Assembly (NCBI RefSeq): GCF_017161265.1
Contig: NZ_CP031393.1
Coordinates: forward strand, 124,001 to 188,000
From: Treponema medium
GTDB lineage: Bacteria > Spirochaetota > Spirochaetia > Treponematales > Treponemataceae
DNA length: 64,000 bases
Direction: 5' to 3'
The position numbers and the translations under genes were made by a program. Under the pieces are notes generated by a model. That model was given only the letters and a program-made list of their open reading frames with translations, made no database searches and was not told the origin of the DNA. Position 1 is the first letter of the stretch; each line of letters opens with the position of its first letter. This document shows, piece by piece, positions 32,559 through 41,592 of this stretch.

Positions 32559-34658
32559 ATGCTCAAAAGATTTCCGCTCAAAGCACGTTTGTCAGTAAGC
32601 TTTGGCTTACTCTTTGCTGTTTCAATGACAATCATTAATGTCATTTCTATCCGCAGTTCCCGCCTTACGCTTGAAAAACAAGCTGCATCGCATCTAATAG
32701 TATTTGCAGAAAACCAAGCGACGATATTTGAGCAAACATATATTGAAAAATTTAGAACACAAATGGAAACATTAGCACGGGGTTCCGTAGTTTCAAATCC
32801 GGATATTCACCTGTCTGAAAAAGTAAAATTTTTACAAAAAGAAGCGGAAATAGCCAAAAAAGACGGATGCTTGCGTATGCTCGTAACCGATACCCAAGGA
32901 AATGCTTATAGAACCGATGATGACACAACGACAAATGTTAAAAACCTCGAATGGTTTCAAAAGAGTGTTGTGGGTGAATTTTTTTTAAGCACTCCCTATC
33001 CTTCTGCACATAAAAACGGCTCACTGGTCTGTACGGTAGCAGCGCCCATCTACGGAAAACACAAAACAATCATAGGCACCATCGCAACCGTATACGACGG
33101 TTTAAAAATATATGAAACAATACAAGATATAAAAATCGGAGAAACCGGTGAAGTCTATATCCTTGATAAAGACGGTGTTACTATTGCCGACCATCAGGTG
33201 GAGCTTATTTATTCGCAAGAAAATTCATACGTAAAATCTCAATCTGATAAAAGTCTTGAAAGTGTCGGTCGTTTTGAACATAAAGCCGTTCAATCGACAA
33301 CTTCCGGAGCCGGTTCTTATGAATATCAAGGCGCGATAAAAGATGCTGCATACGCAAAAATCCCTACAACAGGATGGACACTTATTGTAACGGACTACCG
33401 CCAAAAATACATGGGTGCCATTAGACTTATCATTATTATCGATACGATATTGGTAATTTTGGTGGTTTGTATTATCTATGGTGTCTCACTTGGACTTTCA
33501 CGATCGCTGCAAAAGACAGCCGATGCGCTGAAAGAAATAGCACAGGGAACGGGAGACTTAACGGTTTCACTACCTGTAAAGGGAAAAGACGAACTTACCG
33601 ATATAGCGCGATACTTTAACGAAACAATCGGTAAGATAGCTGGAGCTATCCGTTCCATAGAAGCAAATACAGCCGATATGGAAGTAACCGGTACCAGTCT
33701 TGCAGAGAATATGCTTGAAACAGCAAGTGCAATACGGCAAATTACAGCAACGACGGAAACGGTAAAAGAGAAGATGATTAATCAAGCGGCAAGTATTACC
33801 GAAACGGCAGCAACTGTTGAAGAGATTATCAGAACAATCAAGCAATTAAACGGCAGCATTGAAACGCAAGCAAGCAGCGTTGCACAATCTTCGTCTTCAA
33901 TAGAACAGATGGTTGCAAATATTGCTTCGATCGGTCAAACGCTCGGAAAAACCGATCAAATTATTAAAAACTTTGTTTCCGCTACGGGAGATGGAAAGGC
34001 AGCCTTGGTAACTTCTAATACCGTAACACAGAAGATCGCCGAAGAATCCGGTTCGTTAATGGAAGCATCCAATGTTATTCAGCATATTGCATCGCAAACT
34101 AACCTGCTTGCAATGAACGCAGCTATCGAGGCGGCTCATGCAGGGGAAGCAGGCAAAGGCTTTGCCGTTGTCGCTGACGAAATCCGTAAGCTTTCGGAAG
34201 ACTCTGCAATACAGGGTAAAACAATTACGGTAACGCTTAAATCTTTAACTGCGGAAATTGAAACGCTGTCCGCCTCGTCTAAAATCGTAGAAGGAAAGTT
34301 CAACTTGATTTTTGAATTGGCGGAACAAGTAAAATCGATGAGCGATCTGTTAACCGCAGCAATGAGAGAGCAGGAACACGGCAGCAAAGAGATTTTATCG
34401 GCTATTAAAAATATCAATACCGTAACAACCGAAGTGCAAGCCGGCTCAGAAGAAATGCTGAAAGGCGGAGAAGGTGCTGCACACGAAATGCATACACTCG
34501 ACGAATTGACACGCATTATCACCGACAGTATGAACGAAATGGCTTCGGGCGCCATACAGATCAATAATGCGGTACAAGAAGTTAACGCAATGACACAGAA
34601 AAACCGGCAAAGTATCGAAAAACTCGCAAACGAAGTAGGAAAATTTAAGGTTAATTAG
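32559..34658 (+). CDS. Methyl-accepting chemotaxis protein, dCache type
   Basis: Transmembrane chemoreceptor (699 residues). A transmembrane helix near residues 8-28, a periplasmic dCache-like sensor (about 35-285, with [20 protein letters not shown] and [15 protein letters not shown]), a second transmembrane helix (about 287-310), HAMP (about 312-365) and the signalling domain with the hairpin tip block [20 protein letters not shown] and [18 protein letters not shown]. The ligand is not predictable beyond small molecules bound by dCache. AAGGGG lies before ATG 32559. The ODP/receptor pair converges on it from the other strand. Confidence 0.92.
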   Translation: MLKRFPLKARLSVSFGLLFAVSMTIINVISIRSSRLTLEKQAASHLIVFAENQATIFEQTYIEKFRTQMETLARGSVVSNPDIHLSEKVKFLQKEAEIAKKDGCLRMLVTDTQGNAYRTDDDTTTNVKNLEWFQKSVVGEFFLSTPYPSAHKNGSLVCTVAAPIYGKHKTIIGTIATVYDGLKIYETIQDIKIGETGEVYILDKDGVTIADHQVELIYSQENSYVKSQSDKSLESVGRFEHKAVQSTTSGAGSYEYQGAIKDAAYAKIPTTGWTLIVTDYRQKYMGAIRLIIIIDTILVILVVCIIYGVSLGLSRSLQKTADALKEIAQGTGDLTVSLPVKGKDELTDIARYFNETIGKIAGAIRSIEANTADMEVTGTSLAENMLETASAIRQITATTETVKEKMINQAASITETAATVEEIIRTIKQLNGSIETQASSVAQSSSSIEQMVANIASIGQTLGKTDQIIKNFVSATGDGKAALVTSNTVTQKIAEESGSLMEASNVIQHIASQTNLLAMNAAIEAAHAGEAGKGFAVVADEIRKLSEDSAIQGKTITVTLKSLTAEIETLSASSKIVEGKFNLIFELAEQVKSMSDLLTAAMREQEHGSKEILSAIKNINTVTTEVQAGSEEMLKGGEGAAHEMHTLDELTRIITDSMNEMASGAIQINNAVQEVNAMTQKNRQSIEKLANEVGKFKVN

Positions 34659-34772
34659 GGGATATTTTTTTTCCGATAAAAAGATAATACGTTTCAGCAC
34701 GCCTAAGAATGGACAGAGATATTCATTTTTAAGCGAGGACGGCAGAGGTTGAGAACGGCACCAACGTTTCCT

Positions 34773-35630
34773 CTATTCTTTTTTCTGCAATAAAGTACCC
34801 AAATGCCGATGGCTGGTTTGCACTACTTCCAATACGGCGCTTGTTTCTTTTAAGAAATTTTCGATCTCTTTAAGTGAGCTAAAACCTCCGTGGATGGTAG
34901 TATCCTGCTCTTTAATCGAAGAGGATATTTCTGCCAACGAAAGACCGGCTGCATCCAAGGTTTCCGAATTTTTATCGTAAGTAGCGAGAATACCGGTAAA
35001 TGATTTTTGAAACTTTGAAAAGAGCGAAATAAAAAGAGACATATTTTCACTAATGCTCGTTACCGATGACTGCAATTCAGCCATTTTTGCCTCAATCATT
35101 TTAGCAAAGGTACCGGTTTGGGTAGAAAGATTCCGTACCTCATTTGCGATAATTCTAAACCCATCCCCGGCCTTACCTGCATGCGCGGCTTCAATTGAAG
35201 CATTAATAGCCAAAATACCGGTTTTTATCGAAATATTTTGAATATCGGAGACCATTGCTTTAACTTCGCCGGTGTGTTCCTTGAGCGTTTCAAATGAGGT
35301 AGCCGTAGTTCGTGCCGTGGTTGCCGCTTCATCGATTTCATCAAGCCGTTTATGGATTTCTTTTTGCAGCGTTTTTCTGCTGCCGAGCGCCGCATCCAGC
35401 AGATTATCAACACGAACAGCATTCCCAGCAGAAGAACTACTCTCTTTTTGAATTTCTTCAAAGACCGAAAGGATAGTTTCAAACCGTTCTTCCAGCTGCT
35501 CCATCGAGCTTTTGATAATTTGAAATGAATGCTGCGTTACAAAATCTAAAACAATACCTTTATTGTATTTAATGACAATTTTATCTACTAAATCGGTAAA
35601 ATTTTGAAGCGCTTCTTGTTCTTCTACCAT
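34773..35630 (-). CDS. Soluble chemoreceptor paired with ODP
   Basis: A cytoplasmic receptor of 285 residues without membrane helices or a recognised sensor domain. The signalling core is ILAINASIEAAHAGKAGDGF then IIANEVRNLSTQTG. The gene starts 11 nt after the ODP gene. This arrangement equals the T. denticola ODP/receptor pair in which the di-iron protein senses oxygen and controls a receptor lacking its own sensor (established there; inferred here). It would signal to CheA/CheW in the cytoplasm. Confidence 0.85.
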   Translation of the reverse strand: MVEEQEALQNFTDLVDKIVIKYNKGIVLDFVTQHSFQIIKSSMEQLEERFETILSVFEEIQKESSSSAGNAVRVDNLLDAALGSRKTLQKEIHKRLDEIDEAATTARTTATSFETLKEHTGEVKAMVSDIQNISIKTGILAINASIEAAHAGKAGDGFRIIANEVRNLSTQTGTFAKMIEAKMAELQSSVTSISENMSLFISLFSKFQKSFTGILATYDKNSETLDAAGLSLAEISSSIKEQDTTIHGGFSSLKEIENFLKETSAVLEVVQTSHRHLGTLLQKKE

Positions 35631-35641
35631 ATAGTCATTTC

Positions 35642-36421
35642 CTAAAATAATCGGTCAAGATAATCTATGCCGCATTGCAAATGAGAAAGCCAATTCAAAA
35701 AAAGCTCTACCTTATCATCGGTATAAATAGCCCCGTGTTGCGGCGCAATAATGGAAGGGTTCAATAACCGCACTACTTCAACCCACCGCTTAACAATCTT
35801 ATTGGCTGCCATATATCTAACATGAAAGGGTTCGATCAACGGGATATGTTTTTGAAAATCGTCGATAAAGAGTGTTTCATCTTCCTCTTTTTCAAATACG
35901 GCGGCGCCAATATCACCGCTAAACAAAATACGAGAACGTTCGTCGAAGAGCGAAAACTGACCCGGCGAATGCATAAAGTGGGAAGGAACACAGCGCAGTT
36001 TATTGCCGGAAGTCAAAGAGATATCCATTCCTTTATCAGGGATGCCGGTCATACGCGAAACGTCAACAATGCCGAAGTGAGGCATAAATCGTATCCAAAG
36101 GGAAGAAATATAAATCTGTGCCTGTGTAATACCAAGCCACAGGGCAATACCGGAAGATACATCAGGATCTTGATGAGAGAAAAAGATGATGTCGATTTTA
36201 TCTACTGATATGAACCTACTGACGGCAGTTACTACCTGCGAAAAAAGGTGAACGCCCCCCGGATCAAGTAAAATACCGCGACCGTTATCGATGATTAGAT
36301 ACTGCATCGTCTGTACGGCGCCCTTTCGATATTTTGTTTCGCCGCCCAGCCAGATAAACTTATGATTCTCATCCTCATAGAGAATCTTTCCTTGTACACG
36401 TACATTTGCATCAGCTGTCAT
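35642..36421 (-). CDS. ODP-type di-iron oxygen sensor for chemotaxis
   Basis: A metallo-beta-lactamase-fold protein of the flavodiiron core type but without the flavodoxin domain (259 residues). Candidate iron ligands: H83, D85 and D87 in SHQDPDVSSG, H147 or H151 in SHFMHSPGQF, D170 in FSGDIG and H229 in PQHG. The position after D87, His in many relatives, is Val88. T. denticola ODP is reported to bind iron and oxygen and to regulate its neighbouring receptor. The order here, ODP then receptor, is the same. A TTGTCT/TATACT promoter lies upstream. Confidence 0.82.
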   Translation of the reverse strand: MTADANVRVQGKILYEDENHKFIWLGGETKYRKGAVQTMQYLIIDNGRGILLDPGGVHLFSQVVTAVSRFISVDKIDIIFFSHQDPDVSSGIALWLGITQAQIYISSLWIRFMPHFGIVDVSRMTGIPDKGMDISLTSGNKLRCVPSHFMHSPGQFSLFDERSRILFSGDIGAAVFEKEEDETLFIDDFQKHIPLIEPFHVRYMAANKIVKRWVEVVRLLNPSIIAPQHGAIYTDDKVELFLNWLSHLQCGIDYLDRLF

Positions 36422-36468
36422 TATTTTTCTATTACCTCACATCAAAAAAGGTATCAAAATATAGTGCC

Positions 36469-36497
36469 AGTATAACGAGAAATTCACTTATAGACAA
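36469..36497 (-). promoter_or_regulatory. Promoter of the ODP/receptor operon
   Basis: TTGTCT (36492-36497) and TATACT (36469-36474) on the minus strand, 17-bp spacer, about 48 bp upstream of the ODP start codon. Confidence 0.72.
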
Positions 36498-36711
36498 GCG
36501 GATGATTCCTAGTTTCTAAAAACCTAACAGGCAACTTATTTTCAAAACTGACGGAACCAGCCTGTACCTTTTATTTTGCCGAGATAGCAATGTAAGCACG
36601 TAATGCTCTTGCCCTACGACCTTTAAAAGATGCTGACAAATATCACAAAAAAGTATATAGTACGGCTGGCTTTCGAGCAAAGAAGCCCGTTTCTGCAAAG
36701 GAGTATATAAT

Positions 36712-38244
36712 ATGAGATACGTCAAATTATGTGGCTTTACCCTTATGATGCTTATTTTTACGGTATCATGCGGTAATAAAGATACAAAGAATATCATAAG
36801 CATTAAAAAGGCATCGACCGAAAAGCTTATCAGTGCATTCGAAAAATTTGAAAATAATTTTATGCTGCGCAGTGATATTTTTGATAACGGCTCTGCAAAA
36901 GCAAAATTTTTCCTTACCGACTATGATCTGCAAGGGCCTAAATCGCAAGATATATCACAAACAACAACGATTGCCAATACGATGATCGCAAATAAAATCG
37001 GTATAACAGGACTTTGGGTCAACGATAAAAAAGCTAAGGCATTTAAGTATTCTTATACATTGAACAATATTTTAAAAAACGAAGAAAAAACCGACCTGAT
37101 AAATATTGTTATCGGGCAAAAAAATATTGAAGCGGCAAGTCCTTCGATATTCAATAAAACCTTTTCCATTCCCGCACAGGATTTTGGAAAAGCCCTTGCA
37201 CTTGCCGCACCTAATGAATTTCCGGCAAATCTCAATATCGATTTAACCTACAATACACTGAGGACATTAAGCTCAATCCGTCCGAATAAGGCCTCGCAAA
37301 AGCGCTATGATAAAGCTCAGCATATTCTCTATAAGAACGCAGTTATCACGCAGAACGGCGATATATATTCCATCGTATTCAATAATGATGATGTCGTTAA
37401 ATTTATCCCTGCTTTGGTAGATGCGGTAAAAAACGATAACCGTTTAAAATTCCTCTGGAATTTTTATAAAAAACTCTTAGAAAAAGAATTTAAAGAAATT
37501 GAAGAAAAATTTAATACGGAAATAAAAGATAACATAAAAGACTGTACCTTTACGGAAGAATTGACCGTTAAGAATAACCTTGTCGCAAAAGCTCGGTATA
37601 CGGTTGCCGTCAGTGGAAAAGAGATAGTAACATTCAGCTGTGATATCAAAAATTATGAAAACCCGATAGACGGCATGACATACACGCTCGATATTACCGA
37701 GTCTAATACCGCAGATAAAGACTCGAAAGCGGGTATAGTATCCTGTGTGTTTGCTTCTAAGGGATCTGTAACCGACACAACAGCCGATATCGATTGTTCC
37801 GTCTCCGTATCTTTTACGGATACCCCCGATACCCCGCTGCTTCCGGTCTTCGATATGCATGGTACCTTTTATGCCGATACCGCAAAACAGAGCGACAACT
37901 TTAAAATCGGTATGGATATGGATATAACTTCCTCGCGTAATGACAACATGAACGAAAGCATCGCAACCTCAATGCAGGCATCAGGGAGTGTTGTAAAAGC
38001 ACCGGATATGATTACATATAACATCGATACCATCAACATTGAGATGGAGGAAGCCGAAAAAGAAAAGTATACTCTTAAGCTCGGAACCGATACATCGGTT
38101 ATATTCAGCAAAAACATCCTTGAGGATATTGTGATGCCTAAAGAGACGGTTAAAGTGCTTGAAACAAAGGTTAATGAGTGGCAAGCTATTAAAGACGAAA
38201 TCACGGCGAACCTTAGCGCGCTTTCAACCCTCCTCAATTTATAG
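36712..38244 (+). CDS. Large putative lipoprotein, function unknown
   Basis: The 510-residue product has a signal peptide ending in the lipobox T-V-S-C (Cys20 in LIFTVSCGN). Not recognised. The mature protein is rich in Asp, Lys, Thr and Ser with many predicted strands; the second half has a run of parallel segments (KAGIVSCVFASKGSVTDTTA, DIDCSVSVSFTDTPDTPLLP). AAGGAG lies before ATG 36712. It is monocistronic, followed by two hairpins, one with an eight-T run. It may be a surface or periplasmic protein. Confidence 0.7.
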   Translation: MRYVKLCGFTLMMLIFTVSCGNKDTKNIISIKKASTEKLISAFEKFENNFMLRSDIFDNGSAKAKFFLTDYDLQGPKSQDISQTTTIANTMIANKIGITGLWVNDKKAKAFKYSYTLNNILKNEEKTDLINIVIGQKNIEAASPSIFNKTFSIPAQDFGKALALAAPNEFPANLNIDLTYNTLRTLSSIRPNKASQKRYDKAQHILYKNAVITQNGDIYSIVFNNDDVVKFIPALVDAVKNDNRLKFLWNFYKKLLEKEFKEIEEKFNTEIKDNIKDCTFTEELTVKNNLVAKARYTVAVSGKEIVTFSCDIKNYENPIDGMTYTLDITESNTADKDSKAGIVSCVFASKGSVTDTTADIDCSVSVSFTDTPDTPLLPVFDMHGTFYADTAKQSDNFKIGMDMDITSSRNDNMNESIATSMQASGSVVKAPDMITYNIDTINIEMEEAEKEKYTLKLGTDTSVIFSKNILEDIVMPKETVKVLETKVNEWQAIKDEITANLSALSTLLNL

Positions 38245-38299
38245 GAAATCTCTAGTTTTTTAGAGGTTCCCTATAAAACAAAACACACTTCATACCGCA

Positions 38300-38338
38300 T
38301 GCACGAAATTTTCCTCAAAATTTCGTGCATTTTTTTTC
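38300..38338 (+). terminator. Strong terminator hairpin of the GAAATTTT family
   Basis: TGCACGAAATTTT and AAAATTTCGTGCA pair over CCTC and are followed by eight T. The same tip (GAAATTTT, four bases, AAAATTTC) with other basal pairs occurs near 38617, 45467, 49847 and 52789; a related form with a TAAATTTT tip is at 56976. Confidence 0.8.
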
Positions 38339-38355
38339 TTCTATAAAAGAAGGGA

Positions 38356-38606
38356 AAACGCATCAGATGAATAAATTAAATTCCGCAAAATAGAAGTTGT
38401 AGCTTTGGCAATGACCTTTCCGTTAGCCTTTTGAAAATAGTGGTACTGGATACAAGGCGCAAACAAAAATAAAGCGGAGACGTACTTGCTGTACGTTGAG
38501 CATTTATTTTTGCGCAGCAACGCCGCAGACAGTAGGCATATTTTCAAAAGGAGAGGTTGAACAACCTCAATTATTCTGTGGGGGTATAAAAACGTCTGAT
38601 GCGTTT
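38356..38606 (+). repeat. MITE-like element R1
   Basis: About 251 bp bounded by perfect 12-bp terminal inverted repeats AAACGCATCAGA and TCTGATGCGTTT. Subterminal CCGCAAAATAGAAGTTG and CAACCTCAATTATTCTG form a second, imperfect pair. Inside are further nested pairs (CCTTTTGAAAATA/TATTTTCAAAAGG, CGTAC/GTACG). No coding capacity is credible. Confidence 0.85.
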
Positions 38607-38659
38607 CCTTCTGCGTGAAATTTTATCCAAAATTTCACGCAGCTTATTTTAAAAGAGTG

Positions 38660-38913
38660 AAACGCATCAGACAGATATATTAAATTCCGCAAAATAGAAG
38701 TTGTAGCTTTGGCAATGACCTTTCCGTTAGCCTTTTGAAAATAGTGGTACTGGATACAAGGCGCAAACAAAAATAAAGCGGAGACGTACTTGCTGTACGT
38801 TGAGCATTTATTTTTGCGCAGCAACGCCGTAGACAGTAGGCATATTTTCAAAAGGAGAGGTTGAACGACCTCAATTATTCTGCGGGCAATGCACCAAGAA
38901 ATCTGATGCGTTT
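38660..38913 (+). repeat. MITE-like element R2
   Basis: A second copy of R1 in the same orientation, 54 bp downstream, with the same 12-bp ends and about 210 bp of internal sequence showing only a few differences (near 38829, 38866 and 38882). A truncated copy is at 25521-25597 and a solo end at 4476-4532. Confidence 0.85.
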
Positions 38914-38971
38914 GCCGATCTTCCTCAAGGTTTCCCGCTAAATTCCGACACTGTAGCAGAAGGGGTATTAG

Positions 38972-39466
38972 ATGGACAAAATATCGGCTGCAGAGAAAAT
39001 CGAACAGATCTTGCAACAGCAAATTACCGTGATGAAAGAAGTATATGCATATCAAAAAGAGCTTTCCGATTCTGTGCGGAGCCGTTCATGGGAAGGGATT
39101 GAACGCTGCGTGTTGAAAAGTACGGAGGCTTCCAATGAGTTTTTACGGCTCGATAAGCAGTGTTTTTTGCTTCTCAATCAGCTTGATCCGTATAACGAAG
39201 AGGTACGTGATTTTTACGGCTATATTGCATTGCTGCCTGCAGAAAATCAAAAAAAACTCGGTTATTTATATCGCAGTCTGCAACAGCAAGCACAGCTTGC
39301 AAAAACTGCAAACGATACGCTTGATGCCTACGTTACGCACGTACAGACGTTGGTACAGGATATGATGGATGCCGCAGAAATCGGCACAAGAACAGCATTT
39401 TATACCCGCACCGGTGCGCCGAGTCAATCGAATTACAGCAGTTTGGTTATCGATACGGTATTTTAA
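38972..39466 (+). CDS. flgN: FlgN-like flagellar chaperone
   Basis: A 164-residue, mostly helical protein immediately upstream of flgK, as expected for FlgN, the export chaperone of hook-associated proteins FlgK and FlgL. Coiled-coil-like stretches: AAEKIEQILQQQITVMKEVY and LGYLYRSLQQQAQLAKTAND. The C-terminus is Ser/Tyr-rich. The call rests on size, helical character and position; sequence conservation in this family is low. AAGGGG lies upstream of ATG 38972. Confidence 0.78.
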   Translation: MDKISAAEKIEQILQQQITVMKEVYAYQKELSDSVRSRSWEGIERCVLKSTEASNEFLRLDKQCFLLLNQLDPYNEEVRDFYGYIALLPAENQKKLGYLYRSLQQQAQLAKTANDTLDAYVTHVQTLVQDMMDAAEIGTRTAFYTRTGAPSQSNYSSLVIDTVF

Positions 39467-39545
39467 ATGTTGAAAAGCGGCGTCGCTTGATGCAAATAAA
39501 ACATCATCGGCGCCTCACATATATTCAAGGAGGAAGGTGATAAAA

Positions 39546-41423
39546 ATGTCTACATTTGCTTCGATTGAATTAGGAAAACGCAGTTTATTTGCACACCAGC
39601 AGTCTATTCAAACTGCCGGTCATAACATATCGAACTCATCCACGGAAGGATACACCCGTCAGCGTGTTCAGCTCGATTCTTACGAGCCGCTGTACCGTCC
39701 AGATCTTTCACGGGCGGAAACTCCCGGACAAATCGGACAGGGTGTTGCTGTCAGCTCCATTACCCGCCTGCGCGACGAGCTGTTGGATCAGCGGATTGTC
39801 GCCCAAACCGATAAGCAGGGATACTGGGAAACACGCGATTCCTACATCTATATGCTGGAACAGCTGTATAACGAACCGGAGGATACTTCCGTTCGGACAC
39901 GGCTCGATCAGTTTTGGGATTCATGGCAGGAGCTTTCAGTCTATCCCGAATCGACGGCGGCGCGCAGTGCGGTTGCTACCCGTGCAAAAACGCTGACCGA
40001 TGCCGTGCACCACCAATATCGGGGATTGCAGGGCATCCGCGATATGATCAACGGCGACATTGAAGCGCGGGTTAAACAGGTAAACTCCTTTACACGGCAG
40101 ATTGCGGCGCTCAATGAAGAAATCGTAAAAGTCAAAGCGATGGGCGATAATCCCAACGACTTGATGGATAAGCGCGATGTCTTAACCGAAAAACTTGCCG
40201 ACCTTATCTCCATCTCTGTAGAGAAGGTAGATGCCGACGAATCCTATATCATTTATTCGGACGGTATGGAGTTGGTACAGGGGCGAACGTTCCGTACTTT
40301 CGGACTTAAAAGCGGTACCGCAAACGAAGGGTATGCCAATGTCGTATGGGAAGATTCCGGCAATCTTGCGCACTTTGGCGGCGGCAGGCTGGCTGCCCTT
40401 ATCGAATTGCGTGACGGAGATGTCCGCGACGAAATCAATAAACTCGATACAATGGCGATGAACTTTGTTGACCTTGTTAACGACATTCACCGCAATGCGA
40501 TGGGCTTAAACGGAAAAACCGGTATCGATTTTTTCAAAGAACAATATTTTATCAACAATACGGTCGGTAATTTCGACCGGAACGGTGACGGCGAATACGA
40601 TTCTTCATATATCTTCCGTTTGACCGGCGCATATAGCCTTGATCCGCGCGAACAAATCGGATTGGAAGGGACGATCACTCTTTCTGCAGGAACGGGAACG
40701 GTTCAAGTACCCTATGCTTCCACCGATATGGTCGCCGACCTTGTAGACCGCATCAACCGTTCCGGCGCAGAAGTTGTCGCGTATCTCGACCAAAACAATA
40801 AGCTCGTGCTCAAGGGAACGGCGGCGCAGGATACCGAAAATCCCGACTTTGTCATCAGACACGTCGAAGATTCGGGGCGCTTTTTAGCGGGATACTCCGG
40901 CATTCTTACCGGAAGCGGTGCGGAAAACGCCTACGACTGGCAGCAGCCCGATGCGGTGAACGTACTGTCGCAGGAAGGCGCACAGTATGCGGTTTCCCCT
41001 ATTGCGCACCCATCCGGCTGGATGGAAATCAATCCGGTTGTCGTAAGCGATTTACAGAATATCGCCGCCGGTTACCCCAGTCCTGAAGGCATCCCCTACC
41101 CCGGAGACAACCGCGCCGCCGTCGCTATCGCAAAGATACGGAATACGCCGGTTATGGTCGGCAACACCCGCACCTTCGACGAATTCTTCGCCGAGGCTGT
41201 TACCGATATGGGCTTAAAAGGCGAACAGTCCGAGCTTGCGTTGAATACGCAAACCGCTATCGGCAAGGAACTTCGCGATATGCGCGATTCGATTTCCGGT
41301 GTCAACATCGACGAAGAATTGGCGGATATTATTAAATTCCAGCACGGCTACAATGCGACTGCTCGTTTTGTCGCTACCGTCAACGAGATGCTCGACACCG
41401 TGATTAACAGGCTTGGCGTCTAG
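39546..41423 (+). CDS. flgK: Flagellar hook-associated protein 1 (FlgK)
   Basis: FlgK joins the hook to the filament; in spirochaetes the filament is periplasmic. The N-terminus has the rod/hook signature SIELGKRSLFAHQQSIQTAG followed by HNISNSSTEGYTRQRV, and the C-terminus the D0 helix VNIDEELADIIKFQHGYNAT. Insert domains lie between. ATG 39546 follows GGAGGAAGG; an in-frame GTG (39537) is inside the SD. At 625 residues it is of normal size for Treponema. A nested palindrome separates it from flgL. Confidence 0.94.
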   Translation: MSTFASIELGKRSLFAHQQSIQTAGHNISNSSTEGYTRQRVQLDSYEPLYRPDLSRAETPGQIGQGVAVSSITRLRDELLDQRIVAQTDKQGYWETRDSYIYMLEQLYNEPEDTSVRTRLDQFWDSWQELSVYPESTAARSAVATRAKTLTDAVHHQYRGLQGIRDMINGDIEARVKQVNSFTRQIAALNEEIVKVKAMGDNPNDLMDKRDVLTEKLADLISISVEKVDADESYIIYSDGMELVQGRTFRTFGLKSGTANEGYANVVWEDSGNLAHFGGGRLAALIELRDGDVRDEINKLDTMAMNFVDLVNDIHRNAMGLNGKTGIDFFKEQYFINNTVGNFDRNGDGEYDSSYIFRLTGAYSLDPREQIGLEGTITLSAGTGTVQVPYASTDMVADLVDRINRSGAEVVAYLDQNNKLVLKGTAAQDTENPDFVIRHVEDSGRFLAGYSGILTGSGAENAYDWQQPDAVNVLSQEGAQYAVSPIAHPSGWMEINPVVVSDLQNIAAGYPSPEGIPYPGDNRAAVAIAKIRNTPVMVGNTRTFDEFFAEAVTDMGLKGEQSELALNTQTAIGKELRDMRDSISGVNIDEELADIIKFQHGYNATARFVATVNEMLDTVINRLGV

Positions 41424-41430
41424 GCCATGG

Positions 41431-41574
41431 GTAAATATATCAGGGGGCGGTGACTAATCGAAGCCGCAGAATAAAAGCGGCAGGAAAACCATTTGAATCG
41501 CGAAGCGATTCAACTCTGGTTGGACGGCCGCTTTTATTCTGCGGGCTATATCACACTACCCCTGATATATTTAC
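41431..41574 (+). repeat. Nested palindrome family P, copy 2 (flgK-flgL spacer)
   Basis: Outer arms GTAAATATATCAGGGG (41431-41446) and its perfect complement (41559-41574); inner arms CCGCAGAATAAAAGCGGC (41464-41481) and complement (41527-41544); core ACCATTTGAATCGC, GAA, GCGATTCAACTCTGGT. It fills almost the whole spacer within a flagellar operon. Confidence 0.9.
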
Positions 41575-41592
41575 CGGGAAAAAGGAGTAAGT

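Larger units (their letters stand above)
38245..38971 (+). other. Intergenic repeat island before flgN
   Basis: The 727 bp hold a CTAGTTTTTTAG-type hairpin (38247-38268), the terminator at 38300, R1, a GCGTGAAATTTT/AAAATTTCACGC hairpin (about 38613-38640) and R2. The minus-strand reading frames in it are two translations of the same repeat and are not genes. No promoter for flgN could be assigned with confidence. Confidence 0.75.

Noticed and set aside
38341-39055. Two minus-strand ORFs with nearly the same protein sequence
   Set aside because: They are translations of the R1 and R2 repeats; one also runs into flgN on the opposite strand.
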